From NCBI GenBank assembly GCA_965204155.1, contig OZ241971.1, positions 868,001-932,000 on the forward strand: 64,000 bases of DNA, read 5' to 3'. The stretch's first letter is position 1. Each line of letters begins with the position of its first letter. Shown here in pieces: positions 9,320 through 17,194 of this stretch. The position numbers were made by a program, and so were the translations under genes. The notes under the pieces are model-generated. The model was not told the DNA's origin and searched no databases. It saw only the letters and a program-made list of their open reading frames with translations. This DNA comes from UBA6522 sp965204155 (GTDB lineage Bacteria; Pseudomonadota; Gammaproteobacteria; Steroidobacterales; Rariloculaceae).

Positions 9320-10342
9320 ATGCACCGGATGTGGTTGCTCGCTCTCCTGCCGCTCGCGACCCATACGGCGGCCCACCATTCCCGCGCGCCCTTTCTGCTG
9401 GACGAAACGTTCCGCGTGGAAGGCACGGTGGTGGAACTGGCGTGGCGCAGTCCTCACGTCTACATGGTGGTGGACGTTCCCGATGACCGCGGGGTCATTG
9501 CCCAATGGACGTTCGAAGGGCATTCCGTCGCCGGTCTGACCCGCTTCGGCTGGCAGCCGGATACCTTTCAGGCAGGCGAGCGCGTCGCCGTGGTGGCCAA
9601 TCCCAACCGGGATCCTTCGAAGCTGTTCGGCCTGCTGGACAACGTCACCGGCGTCGATGGCGGGACCTACTACTCGTTCCGCATTCCTGAGGAAGCCGGA
9701 GGCAACCCGTCCCGGCGGGCACTGGCCGGCTCCACCGACTTCTCCGGTGCGTGGAACCGCCGGGGCACGCTGCTCCAGGCCCTGGTCGGCGGCTTCGGTG
9801 CACCCGAAGGGTACCCCGTCAACGAACGGGGGCAGGCACTGATCGATGCCTACGATCCCAATGATTCACCCAGCTTCGACTGCCAGCCTTCGAGCGTGCC
9901 GGGCATCACTCTGGGGGCCTATACCCATCGCTGGATCCGGGAGGCCGGCCGGATCGTCATCGAGAAGGACCAATCCACCGCCGTCAGGGTCATTCACCTG
10001 GACGGCCCGGGTCTCCCGGAGAGTTGGGAGCCGGATGCGCTCGGCTATTCGACCGGGCATTTCGAGGCCGACGGCACGCTGGTGGTGGAAACCACCGGAT
10101 TTTCGCCGACTCGCTGGGGCACTGCGAGGGGACTGGATTCCAGCGCACAGAAGCGGGTCATCGAGCGCTTCACGCTCTCCGGCGACGGATTCGGGATGGA
10201 CGTGTCGATAACCGTCGAGGACCCCGAATACCTTGCCGCTCCCTATACCCGCGAGGGCGGATACGAAAAGGTACGCGACCACGAGTTCAGCGACATTCCC
10301 TGCGATCCGGACACTGCACGGCGACACCTGCAGTTCGAGTAG
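9320..10342 (+). CDS. DUF6152 protein fused to a second conserved domain, exported
   Basis: 340 residues. The signal peptide ends before AHHS, the hallmark first residues of mature DUF6152 proteins. Residues about 18-120 form the DUF6152 domain (FRVEGTVVELAWRSPHVYM, QWTFEGHS, FGWQPDTFQAGERVAV). Residues about 130-340 form a second domain also found, fused or alone, elsewhere in the window. Its landmarks are AYDPNDSPSFDC, a GHFEADGTLVVETTGF segment, KRVIERFTLSGDG and a final cysteine (DIPCD). Function is unknown; the His-His N terminus of the mature protein suggests metal binding, but that is inference. SD-like AGGAGG lies upstream of the ATG. The last 56 bases overlap the 3' end of the convergent CoxE-like gene. 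Confidence 0.8.
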   Translation: MHRMWLLALLPLATHTAAHHSRAPFLLDETFRVEGTVVELAWRSPHVYMVVDVPDDRGVIAQWTFEGHSVAGLTRFGWQPDTFQAGERVAVVANPNRDPSKLFGLLDNVTGVDGGTYYSFRIPEEAGGNPSRRALAGSTDFSGAWNRRGTLLQALVGGFGAPEGYPVNERGQALIDAYDPNDSPSFDCQPSSVPGITLGAYTHRWIREAGRIVIEKDQSTAVRVIHLDGPGLPESWEPDALGYSTGHFEADGTLVVETTGFSPTRWGTARGLDSSAQKRVIERFTLSGDGFGMDVSITVEDPEYLAAPYTREGGYEKVRDHEFSDIPCDPDTARRHLQFE

Positions 10343-11492
10343 CGGACAGAACGGCTGCCAGGCCGGCGACGCTTTGGAGGTTGTGGATCGGGCGAAATTC
10401 ATCCACGTGGGGCAGGATGGCCCTGATCCCCGCAGCCAGGGGCTGGAACCTGTCGTAGCGCAACAGCGGGTTCAACCAGATCAGCGTCCGGCACGACTTG
10501 TGGAGGCGTTCGATTTCGAGGGCCAGACCCTCCCCGGCGTCGCGGTCCAGCCCGTCGCTGACCAGCAGTACCGTGGGCACCTGCGCCAGCACGCGCCGGG
10601 ACCAGTCGCGGTTGAATTCGTGCAGGCACTGGCCGATTCGCGTGCCACCCTCCCAATCCTGCGCCAGGCGCCCGGCGGCACTCAGGGCTTGGTCGACGTC
10701 CCGATCTCGCAGGCACCGGCTGACGTTCGTGAGCCGGGTCGCGAACAGAAAGGTCGACACGCGCCGGTAGCGTTGCCCCAAGCCGTGCGCAAAGTGCAGA
10801 AAGACGCGGGAATACGTGGACATGGAACCGGAAATGTCGCACAGCACCACAAAGCTGGGCGGCCGGGCGCGCTGCCGCCGACGGACCAGCGGAATGGTAT
10901 CCGGCCCGGTGCGCATGGATGCGCGAAGCGTCTTGCGCATGTCGATACGCGTTCCTCCGGGGTGCGCCTGAAACCTGCGTCCGGGGATCGGTTTCGCCAG
11001 CGGCGCCATGAGGCGAACCGCCGCCTGCGCCTCCGCCAGTTCATCGCCCGACATCTCCTCGAAGTCCCTGGACTTCAGTCGTTCCCGGCTCGACCACGTC
11101 ATTCTTGCGTCGAACTCCGATTCCACGGCCTGTTTACGCCCCTGGCCACTTTCCTGCAACAGGGCCTCCGCAACCCGACGACTGATCGGCTGCCAGCCGT
11201 CCCCTTTCGGCGGGTTGTCGCCTGCGCCGCCCTCCAGGGCTCGGGGACTGCGCCAGTAGAGAAAGAAGACCTGATCGAAGAATTCCCGCTGGTCGGGACC
11301 ATTGACGAAGACGGCGTGCAGCGCCCAGTACAGGTCGCTGCGCCGGGCGATGCCCACCGCTTCCACGGCCAGGACCGCGTTGACGAGCTTTTCCGGGCTC
11401 ACCGGAAGCCCGACCCGACGCAATGCCCTTGCGAATTCGGCGAGATGGGTAAGCAGACGCTGAGCGGGCAGTTCGGACGAACTCGATGTCAT
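10287..11492 (-). CDS. CoxE-like VWA domain protein
   Basis: 401 residues from the ATG at 11492; the frame stays open upstream, but that part lies opposite the MoxR gene. The C-terminal half is a von Willebrand A domain with a MIDAS motif DISGSM and a later LLVSDGLDRD segment. The N-terminal half matches the CoxE/DUF58-associated region (LVNAVLAVEAVGIARRSDLY). CoxE proteins act with the CoxD AAA+ ATPase to mature the active site of CO-dehydrogenase-type molybdenum hydroxylases by inserting sulfur. It is the last gene of the operon and follows the MoxR gene by 76 bases, which supports this role. Confidence 0.85.
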   Translation of the reverse strand: MTSSSSELPAQRLLTHLAEFARALRRVGLPVSPEKLVNAVLAVEAVGIARRSDLYWALHAVFVNGPDQREFFDQVFFLYWRSPRALEGGAGDNPPKGDGWQPISRRVAEALLQESGQGRKQAVESEFDARMTWSSRERLKSRDFEEMSGDELAEAQAAVRLMAPLAKPIPGRRFQAHPGGTRIDMRKTLRASMRTGPDTIPLVRRRQRARPPSFVVLCDISGSMSTYSRVFLHFAHGLGQRYRRVSTFLFATRLTNVSRCLRDRDVDQALSAAGRLAQDWEGGTRIGQCLHEFNRDWSRRVLAQVPTVLLVSDGLDRDAGEGLALEIERLHKSCRTLIWLNPLLRYDRFQPLAAGIRAILPHVDEFRPIHNLQSVAGLAAVLSATRTAGVAVQCPDRRECR

Positions 11493-11568
11493 CGGACAGG
11501 GCGGCGAGTTCGGGGTCATTGACGGCGCGGTTGGTCTTGCGTCATGGGGTGGCGCGGCGGGACCAGCG

Positions 11569-12486
11569 TCATTGGGTGACCGTCGCGCGGTTGTCCGACC
11601 GGATCTCCTCCAGGATGCGGGCGGCCGGCGCGCCCCGCACCCTGGCCACGTCGTCCTGGTACTTGAGGATGACTCCCAGCGTATCGCTGACCACGGTGGG
11701 TTCCAGACTGACGATTTCAAGTTGAGACAGGGCCCGGGTCCAGTCCAGTGTCTCGGCGACTCCCGGCACCTTGAAGAGATCCTCGCCGCGAAGCCTCTGC
11801 ACGAAGGCGACGATCTCGCCCGCCAGGCGTGCCTCGGCATCGGGCACCTTGACCCTGACGATTTCCAGTTCGCGCTCGGCGCTAGGGTAGTCGATCCAGT
11901 AGTAGAAGCAGCGCCGTTTGAGCGCGTCGTGAATCTCCCGGGTGCGGTTGGACGTAATGACCACCACAGGCGGACTCTCCGCCCTGATCGTGCCGATCTC
12001 CGGCACGGACACCTGGAAATCGGACAGGATTTCCAGCAGGTAGGCCTCGAATGGCTCATCGGCCCGGTCCAGTTCATCGATGAGCAATACCGGGGAGCCG
12101 CCGTCGTGGGGCGCCAGCGCCTGCAGCAGGGGCCGCTCGATGAGAAAGCGGCGATCGAAGACATCGTCCGCCAGCCGCTGCCGGGAGCGTTCCCCGGCGG
12201 CCTCGGCAAGCCGAATCTCGATCATCTGCCGGGCGTAGTTCCACTCGTACACGGCCGAGGCCACGTCGAGCCCTTCGTAGCACTGCAGCCGGAGAAGCCG
12301 CCGGCCCAGCGTGGCCGCCAGTACGTTGGCCACCTCGGTCTTGCCCACACCGGCCTCGCCCTCCAGAAACAGGGGCCGGTTGAGCTTCAGCGCCAGGAAT
12401 ACCGCCGTAGCCAGGCTCCTGTCCGCCACGTAGCGGCCGGAAGCCAGCAACGCCTCGGTCCGGTCGACGCTTGCGGGGATATCCAC
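11569..12486 (-). CDS. CoxD-like MoxR family AAA+ ATPase
   Basis: 305 residues, normal for MoxR/CoxD ATPases. Visible motifs are Walker A GEAGVGKTE, Walker B PVLLIDELDRADE, sensor 1 VVVITSNRTRE and an arginine-finger region ALKRRCFYYWID; the last is characteristic of the CoxD/RavA-like MoxR group. Such ATPases remodel a metalloenzyme together with a VWA partner, which is encoded directly downstream. It lies 136 bases after the medium-subunit gene of a molybdenum hydroxylase, in the order S-L-M-D-E. That order matches the classical cox cluster core and indicates a role in maturing that enzyme. Confidence 0.88.
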   Translation of the reverse strand: MDIPASVDRTEALLASGRYVADRSLATAVFLALKLNRPLFLEGEAGVGKTEVANVLAATLGRRLLRLQCYEGLDVASAVYEWNYARQMIEIRLAEAAGERSRQRLADDVFDRRFLIERPLLQALAPHDGGSPVLLIDELDRADEPFEAYLLEILSDFQVSVPEIGTIRAESPPVVVITSNRTREIHDALKRRCFYYWIDYPSAERELEIVRVKVPDAEARLAGEIVAFVQRLRGEDLFKVPGVAETLDWTRALSQLEIVSLEPTVVSDTLGVILKYQDDVARVRGAPAARILEEIRSDNRATVTQ

Positions 12487-12622
12487 TTGTGCTGCGACCG
12501 CCCCGCGATTACGGATCGGTGCGCCCGCAAGCGCGCGGATGCGCGGCGTCGGCCCGCCGATGTATGGGGCTCAGGTCAAGAGATGGCGACAAAACAGACG
12601 AGCGGGTGTGGGCGAGCCGGAA

Positions 12623-13417
12623 TCAGCCGGCCGCCGCCACGGCCCGCCTGGCCATCACCGTGACGAGGTGCGCGCGATACTCGGCCGAAGCGTGGATATC
12701 CTCGTTGAGCCCTTCCGCCGATACGGAGATGCCCGCCACCGCCTCGGGAGCGAAGTTCGATGCCAGCGCCTGCTCCATTTCCGGTACCCTGAAGACGCTG
12801 CCACCGGCGCCGGTCACCGCCACGCGGGTTCCGCCGTTGCCCTGGGAAACCATCACGCCGACGATCGCGTAACGAGACGCCGGATTCGGAAACTTCATGT
12901 AGGCCGCCCGGTCCGGAAAGGGGAAACTCACGCTGGTGACCAGCTCGCCCGGCTCCAGGGCCGTTTCGAACATGTCAGTGAAGAAGTCATCCGCGCCAAT
13001 GGTCCTGGAGTTGGTATGCACGGTGGCGCCCAGGCCCACGACTGCGGCCGGATAGTCCGCCGCGGGATCGGCATTGGCGATGGAGCCGCCGATGGTTCCG
13101 CGATTGCGCACCTGGGGATCGCCGATGGATTCGGCCAGGTCCGCGAGCGCGGGAATCGCCTGCCGCACTTCGGCCGAACCGGCCACTTCGGCGTGGGTGG
13201 TCATGGCGCCGATCGCGACCGCGCCGCCTTCCGAGCGAATTCCCTTCAATTCGCTCAGGCCGGCGAGATCGATGATGTCCGAAGGTCCGGCAAGCCTGAA
13301 CTTCAGCACCGGGATCAGCGTCATGCCGCCCGCGAGATAGGAAGCGTCCTCGGCCCGGGCCGAGGACTCCACCGCGTCGAATACCGAGTTTGCACGCCGA
13401 TAGTTGAACTCGTACAT
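12623..13417 (-). CDS. Molybdenum hydroxylase FAD subunit (CoxM-like)
   Basis: 264 residues from the ATG at 13417; the longer frame to 13615 lies inside the large-subunit gene. The protein is a xanthine-dehydrogenase-family FAD-binding subunit. AGGMTLIPVLKFRL and TIGGSIANADPAADYPA are the two flavin-binding loops, followed by the C-terminal domain with KFPNPASRYAIVGVMV. Length is slightly below the usual 270-290. It would pass electrons from the [2Fe-2S] subunit to an acceptor. The gene sits 5 bases after the large-subunit stop, so the operon is tight. The substrate is that of the holoenzyme and cannot be read from this subunit. Confidence 0.92.
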   Translation of the reverse strand: MYEFNYRRANSVFDAVESSARAEDASYLAGGMTLIPVLKFRLAGPSDIIDLAGLSELKGIRSEGGAVAIGAMTTHAEVAGSAEVRQAIPALADLAESIGDPQVRNRGTIGGSIANADPAADYPAAVVGLGATVHTNSRTIGADDFFTDMFETALEPGELVTSVSFPFPDRAAYMKFPNPASRYAIVGVMVSQGNGGTRVAVTGAGGSVFRVPEMEQALASNFAPEAVAGISVSAEGLNEDIHASAEYRAHLVTVMARRAVAAAG

Positions 13418-13422
13418 GGCCG

Positions 13423-15765
13423 TTACTCTCCTTGTGCCGATTGCAGCGCCGCCCAGACTTTCTCCGGGGTCGCCGGCATGTCCACGTGCGCTACGCCGAT
13501 GGCGTCGGTGATGGCGTTGATCAGGGCGGCCGGAGCGGCGATGGCACCGGCCTCCCCGCAGCCCTTCACGCCCAACGGATTGTGGGGACACGGCGTTTCC
13601 GTAGTCTCGATGCAAAAGCTGGGCAGATCGTCCGCCCGGGGGATGCAGTAATCCGTGAGCGAACCGGACAGGAGTTGCCCCGATTCTTCGTCATAGGCGC
13701 AGTTCTCCAGCAACGCCTGGCCGACACCGTGCGCGATGCCGCCGTGCACCTGGCCGTCCACGATCATCGGATTGACGACCTTGCCGAAGTCGTCCACTGC
13801 GTTCCAGTTGACGATCTGCGTCCGGCCGGTCTCGGGATCCACCTCCACCTCGCAGATGTGGCAGCCCGCCGGGAAGGTGAAATTGGCCGGATCGTAGAAC
13901 GCGCCCTCGTCGAGACCCGGCTCCAGCTCCTCCAGTGGATAGTTGTGAGGCACGTAGGCCGACAGCGCGACGTCGCCGAAGCCCACCGACTTGTCGGTGC
14001 CGCGGACCCGGAACTCGCCCGAAGTGAAGTCGATGTCCGACTCGCCGGCTTCCAGCGCATGGGCAGCGATCTTCTTGCCCTTGGCGACGATCTTGTCCAG
14101 CGCCTTCGAAATCGCCGAACCGCCCACCGCCAGCGATCGGGACCCGTAGGTGCCCATGCCGAAAGGGATCTGGTCTGTATCGCCGTGAACCACGTCAACG
14201 TTCTCGAAGGGCACGCCGAGCCGATCGGCGACGATCTGCGCAAACGTGGTCTCGTGGCCCTGCCCATGGGAATGGGAACCGGTGTAGACCGTGACCGATC
14301 CCGTCGGGTGGACCCGGACCTGCGCCGCCTCGTACAGTCCGGCGCGGGCGCCGATGATGCCGGCGATCTGCGAGGGTGCCATGCCGCAGGCTTCGACGTA
14401 GGCGGCAAAGCCTATACCGCGCAGACGGCCGCGGCGTGCGGCTTCTTCACGACGTTGGGCGAACCCGGCATGGTCGGCCAGTTCAGAGGCCCGGTCCAGC
14501 ACCGGCCCGTAGTTGCCGCTGTCGTATTGCACGATCACTGGCGTCTGGTAGGGGAATGCATCGGGCGGGATAAAGTTGCGGCGGCGAATCTCGACCGGAT
14601 CGATCCCCAGTTCGCGCCCGGCCATTTCCACCACCCGCTCCAGCAGGAACGTGGCTTCCGGGCGGCCTGCGCCCCGCTCGGCGTCAACCGGCGCCGTGTT
14701 AGTGAAAACGCCATCGACGGTACATCGGATTGCGGGTGTGGTGTAGAGACCCGCCAGCAGTGTCCCGTAGAGATACGTCGGGATCAGCGGACCAAACGTC
14801 GACAGGTAGGCGCCCAAGTTGGCCTGCGTATGCACCCTGAGGCCGAGAAACTTTCCGTCGGAAGTGCTCGCCAGGTCCACGCGCGTGATGTGGTCCCGGC
14901 CGTGGGTATCGGAAAGGAACGACTCGGTGCGCTCGGCGGTCCACTTGACCGGCCGTCCCACCTGTTTCCCCGCCCAGGTGACGGCGATTTCCTCCGGGTA
15001 GTGCGGGATCTTCGATCCGAAGCCCCCGCCCACGTCGGGCGAAACGACGCGCAGCTTGTGCTCGGGGATGCCCAGGACGAAGGCGCCCATGAGCAGCCGA
15101 ATCACGTGCGGGTTCTGACTGGTGGTGTACAGCGTGTAACTGTCGTGGGCCGTGTCGAATTCGCCGATGGCCGCACGCGGTTCGATGGCGTTCGGGCACT
15201 TACGGTTGTTGACCAGTTCCAGGGTGGTGACGTGCTCCGCTTCGGCGAACGCCGCATCCGTGGCCTCGGCATCGCCGATACCCCACGAGAAGCAACTGTT
15301 GTCGTCCAGGTCGTGAAGGGTGGGCGCACCGTCCGCCATCGCCGCTTCCATGGAGACCACCGCGGGCAGTTCGCCGTAGTCCACGTCGACCGCTTCGGCC
15401 GCGTCCCGGGCCTGCTCCGGCGTTTCGGCGATCACCATGGCGATCATGTCGCCCACGAAGCGCACCTTGCCCTGCGCCAGGACCGGGCGCGGCGGTTCGT
15501 TCATGGGCCCGCCGTCGGGGGCGAACCCGCAGGGCACGCCGCCGACCCCCTCCAGGTCGTCTCCGGTGAACACGGCCACCACGCCGGGCATGGCCCGGGC
15601 GGCCCCGGCATCCACCGAGCGCAGGTTCGCGTGCGCCATGACGGAACGGACAAAGACCGCGTGGACCTGATTGGGCCGGGAGATATCGTCGGTGTAGCTG
15701 CCCTGTCCGGTGAGAAAGCGGAAATCCTCCTTGCGGGTTACCGCTGCGCCGATTCCTGTATCCAT
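13423..15765 (-). CDS. Molybdenum hydroxylase large subunit (CoxL-like, form II)
   Basis: 780 residues, the standard length. It binds the molybdopterin-cytosine-dinucleotide cofactor. Conserved blocks include GQGHETTFAQIVADRLG, GSRSLAVGGSA and the catalytic glutamate in GVKGCGEAG near the C terminus. The active-site loop reads DAERGAGRPE. Form I CO dehydrogenases have AYXCSFR there and form II enzymes AYRGAGR, so this is form II with the tyrosine replaced by glutamate. Form II enzymes have varied or unknown substrates, so CO oxidation should not be assumed. It lies 4 bases downstream of the small-subunit gene. Confidence 0.92.
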   Translation of the reverse strand: MDTGIGAAVTRKEDFRFLTGQGSYTDDISRPNQVHAVFVRSVMAHANLRSVDAGAARAMPGVVAVFTGDDLEGVGGVPCGFAPDGGPMNEPPRPVLAQGKVRFVGDMIAMVIAETPEQARDAAEAVDVDYGELPAVVSMEAAMADGAPTLHDLDDNSCFSWGIGDAEATDAAFAEAEHVTTLELVNNRKCPNAIEPRAAIGEFDTAHDSYTLYTTSQNPHVIRLLMGAFVLGIPEHKLRVVSPDVGGGFGSKIPHYPEEIAVTWAGKQVGRPVKWTAERTESFLSDTHGRDHITRVDLASTSDGKFLGLRVHTQANLGAYLSTFGPLIPTYLYGTLLAGLYTTPAIRCTVDGVFTNTAPVDAERGAGRPEATFLLERVVEMAGRELGIDPVEIRRRNFIPPDAFPYQTPVIVQYDSGNYGPVLDRASELADHAGFAQRREEAARRGRLRGIGFAAYVEACGMAPSQIAGIIGARAGLYEAAQVRVHPTGSVTVYTGSHSHGQGHETTFAQIVADRLGVPFENVDVVHGDTDQIPFGMGTYGSRSLAVGGSAISKALDKIVAKGKKIAAHALEAGESDIDFTSGEFRVRGTDKSVGFGDVALSAYVPHNYPLEELEPGLDEGAFYDPANFTFPAGCHICEVEVDPETGRTQIVNWNAVDDFGKVVNPMIVDGQVHGGIAHGVGQALLENCAYDEESGQLLSGSLTDYCIPRADDLPSFCIETTETPCPHNPLGVKGCGEAGAIAAPAALINAITDAIGVAHVDMPATPEKVWAALQSAQGE

Positions 15766-15769
15766 TCCG

Positions 15770-16240
15770 CTAGCTCCTCATCGCCTGGGCGCCAGCCGCG
15801 ATCGACTTGACGATATTGTGATAGCCGGTGCAACGGCAGAGGTTACCCTCCAGCCAATCCCGAATTTCGGTCTCGCTCGGATCGGGGTTGTTGGCCACCA
15901 GATCCAGCGCGCTCATGACCATGCCCGGCGTGCAGAATCCGCACTGCAAGCCGTGGTTGTCCTTGAATGCCTGCTGCATGGGGTGAAGCTGCCCGTTTTC
16001 GGCCAGGCTTTCGATGGTGCTGACTTCCGCACCGTCCGCCTGTGCCGCCAACACCGTACAACTCTTTACCGACTGCCCGTTCATGTGCACGACGCAGGCG
16101 CCGCACTGACTGGTGTCGCAGCCCACGTGAGTGCCGGTGAGCCGGAAATGATCGCGAATGAGCTGAACCAGCAGCGTCCGTCCTTCCACTTCCGCGGAAA
16201 CGGTTTCGCCGTTCAGGGTTAGAGCGACCGTCAAGGCCAT
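15770..16240 (-). CDS. Molybdenum hydroxylase [2Fe-2S] subunit (CoxS-like)
   Basis: 156 residues from the ATG at 16240, which has AGGAG 7 bases upstream; the upstream extension to 16294 has no support. The N-terminal plant-type ferredoxin domain has GCDTSQCGACVVH plus a further cysteine in SCTVL. The C-terminal helical domain carries CGFCTPGMVM and CRCTGYHN for the second cluster. It relays electrons from the Mo centre to FAD. It is the first gene of the five-gene operon, so the promoter should lie in the 162 bases between it and the PIN-toxin gene. Confidence 0.95.
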   Translation of the reverse strand: MALTVALTLNGETVSAEVEGRTLLVQLIRDHFRLTGTHVGCDTSQCGACVVHMNGQSVKSCTVLAAQADGAEVSTIESLAENGQLHPMQQAFKDNHGLQCGFCTPGMVMSALDLVANNPDPSETEIRDWLEGNLCRCTGYHNIVKSIAAGAQAMRS

Positions 16241-16402
16241 GACGTATCTCCTGTCGTTGGTTGTCGTTGCTTCTTGCGCAAAAAGATAGCACAAAGTATT
16301 GGGGCTGGCGCGCGCCCCGTTCCAACATGCGTCGCGAGCGGATTGGTCACCTGGGAGCCTGCGCCGCAGTAATCGCGAAGGGGAAGCGGCGAGCGATTCG
16401 GG

Positions 16403-16783
16403 TCAGGTCCGAAAACCCAATATCGAGGCGGTCGCGTGCTGCCTCTTGTCCAGCGTCAAGAAGGACAATTTGCCGGGGTCGGGAGCGATGTAGAGCGCCG
16501 TCGCCAAATGCCAGAGATCGGCACCTCGCATGTAACCGGCGTCCAGCACCACCGCCATCTCCGGGGACAACGGTCGATTCGGCATCACCCATTCGACGCG
16601 AGAGAGACTGTCCGATTCAAAACGGCGGCGCTCCCGCGAGTACACCGATCGCAACTCCGCTTCCAGCAGATTGGATGACACGATACCGGTGAATTGGTTC
16701 AGGCGATGCTGCATTGCCTCGCCGTCGGGTTCTCCGAACGCGACGGCGACCAGAGCCGAAGTGTCCAGGTACGCGACGGCCAC
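16403..16783 (-). CDS. PIN domain toxin (VapC family)
   Basis: 126 residues starting with GTG at 16783. PIN-domain acidic residues are readable: Asp in AYLDTSALV, Glu in LLEAELRS and Asp in GADLWHLATAL, with a final LSFLTLDKRQ strand. VapC toxins are Mg-dependent endoribonucleases that cleave tRNA or rRNA. The GTG start shares its G with the last base of the antitoxin's TAG stop (TAGTG), so the pair is translationally coupled. The target RNA is unknown. The two-gene module stands alone between the molybdenum hydroxylase operon and an FAH gene. Confidence 0.85.
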   Translation of the reverse strand: MAVAYLDTSALVAVAFGEPDGEAMQHRLNQFTGIVSSNLLEAELRSVYSRERRRFESDSLSRVEWVMPNRPLSPEMAVVLDAGYMRGADLWHLATALYIAPDPGKLSFLTLDKRQHATASILGFRT

Positions 16784-17052
16784 TAGTCGCGCTCGGAGAG
16801 GAATCGATCAAGAGCGCCCGGCGACGGCTCGCCTGTAACGAAATCCTTGGGAGGTCCTTCGGAACGAATGAGGATGCCCTGCCGTCTCAGGTCCTCAAGC
16901 CGCGCTTCGAAGGACTTGGCTTTCCGGACGGGGCGAATCTCCGCAACCGGCTCTCCCCTATAGGAGATGGCAATTGTTCTGCCTTCGCGCACCTGGCGAA
17001 TGACTTCGGAAAAGCGCGCTTTGGCCTCGTATACCGAATACAGGTCTGCCAC
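16783..17052 (-). CDS. Phd/YefM-type antitoxin
   Basis: 89 residues from a GTG at 17052 with GGAG 7 bases upstream. An ATG at 17106 is in frame but has no ribosome-binding site, and the promoter found here would start the transcript at about that point. The N terminus (LYSVYEAKARFSEVIRQVRE) and ISYRGEPVAEIRPV are typical of the Phd/YefM DNA-binding fold; the C terminus (LSERD) would wrap the toxin. It would neutralise the VapC-like toxin downstream and repress the shared promoter, which contains a palindrome. Confidence 0.85.
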   Translation of the reverse strand: MADLYSVYEAKARFSEVIRQVREGRTIAISYRGEPVAEIRPVRKAKSFEARLEDLRRQGILIRSEGPPKDFVTGEPSPGALDRFLSERD

Positions 17053-17111
17053 GACGTTGCTCCGCTGACGATGAGTACTATGGTGGATCGGACTCCGAGC
17101 CACCATAGCTA

Positions 17112-17140
17112 ATTCTATCTAGTCAGACTAGTCATGGCAA
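17112..17140 (-). promoter_or_regulatory. Promoter with operator palindrome of the VapBC-like module
   Basis: On the minus strand TTGCCA (17135-17140) is followed after exactly 17 bases by TAGAAT (17112-17117), each five of six matches to consensus. The 13-base palindrome CTAGTCTGACTAG (17119-17131) fills the spacer, a standard place for an autorepressing antitoxin to bind. The predicted transcript starts near 17105. Confidence 0.65.
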
Positions 17141-17194
17141 CGGCACGCGTCCACGTTGCCGCGCCCGCAACGGATTTTCGAAAAATTGTCCCTG

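Noticed and set aside
10233..11522. 429-residue plus-strand frame opposite the CoxE gene
   Set aside because: It is a mirror of a real gene, with no homology and no start signals.
11493..12209. N-terminal extension of the CoxE-like frame giving a 640-residue protein
   Set aside because: The extension lies in the MoxR gene in another frame, is Arg/Ser/Pro-rich without homology, and the ATG at 11492 starts the normal family N terminus.
13423..15765. Proven CO dehydrogenase
   Set aside because: The form I AYXCSFR loop is absent; only a form II-like loop is present, so the substrate is left open.
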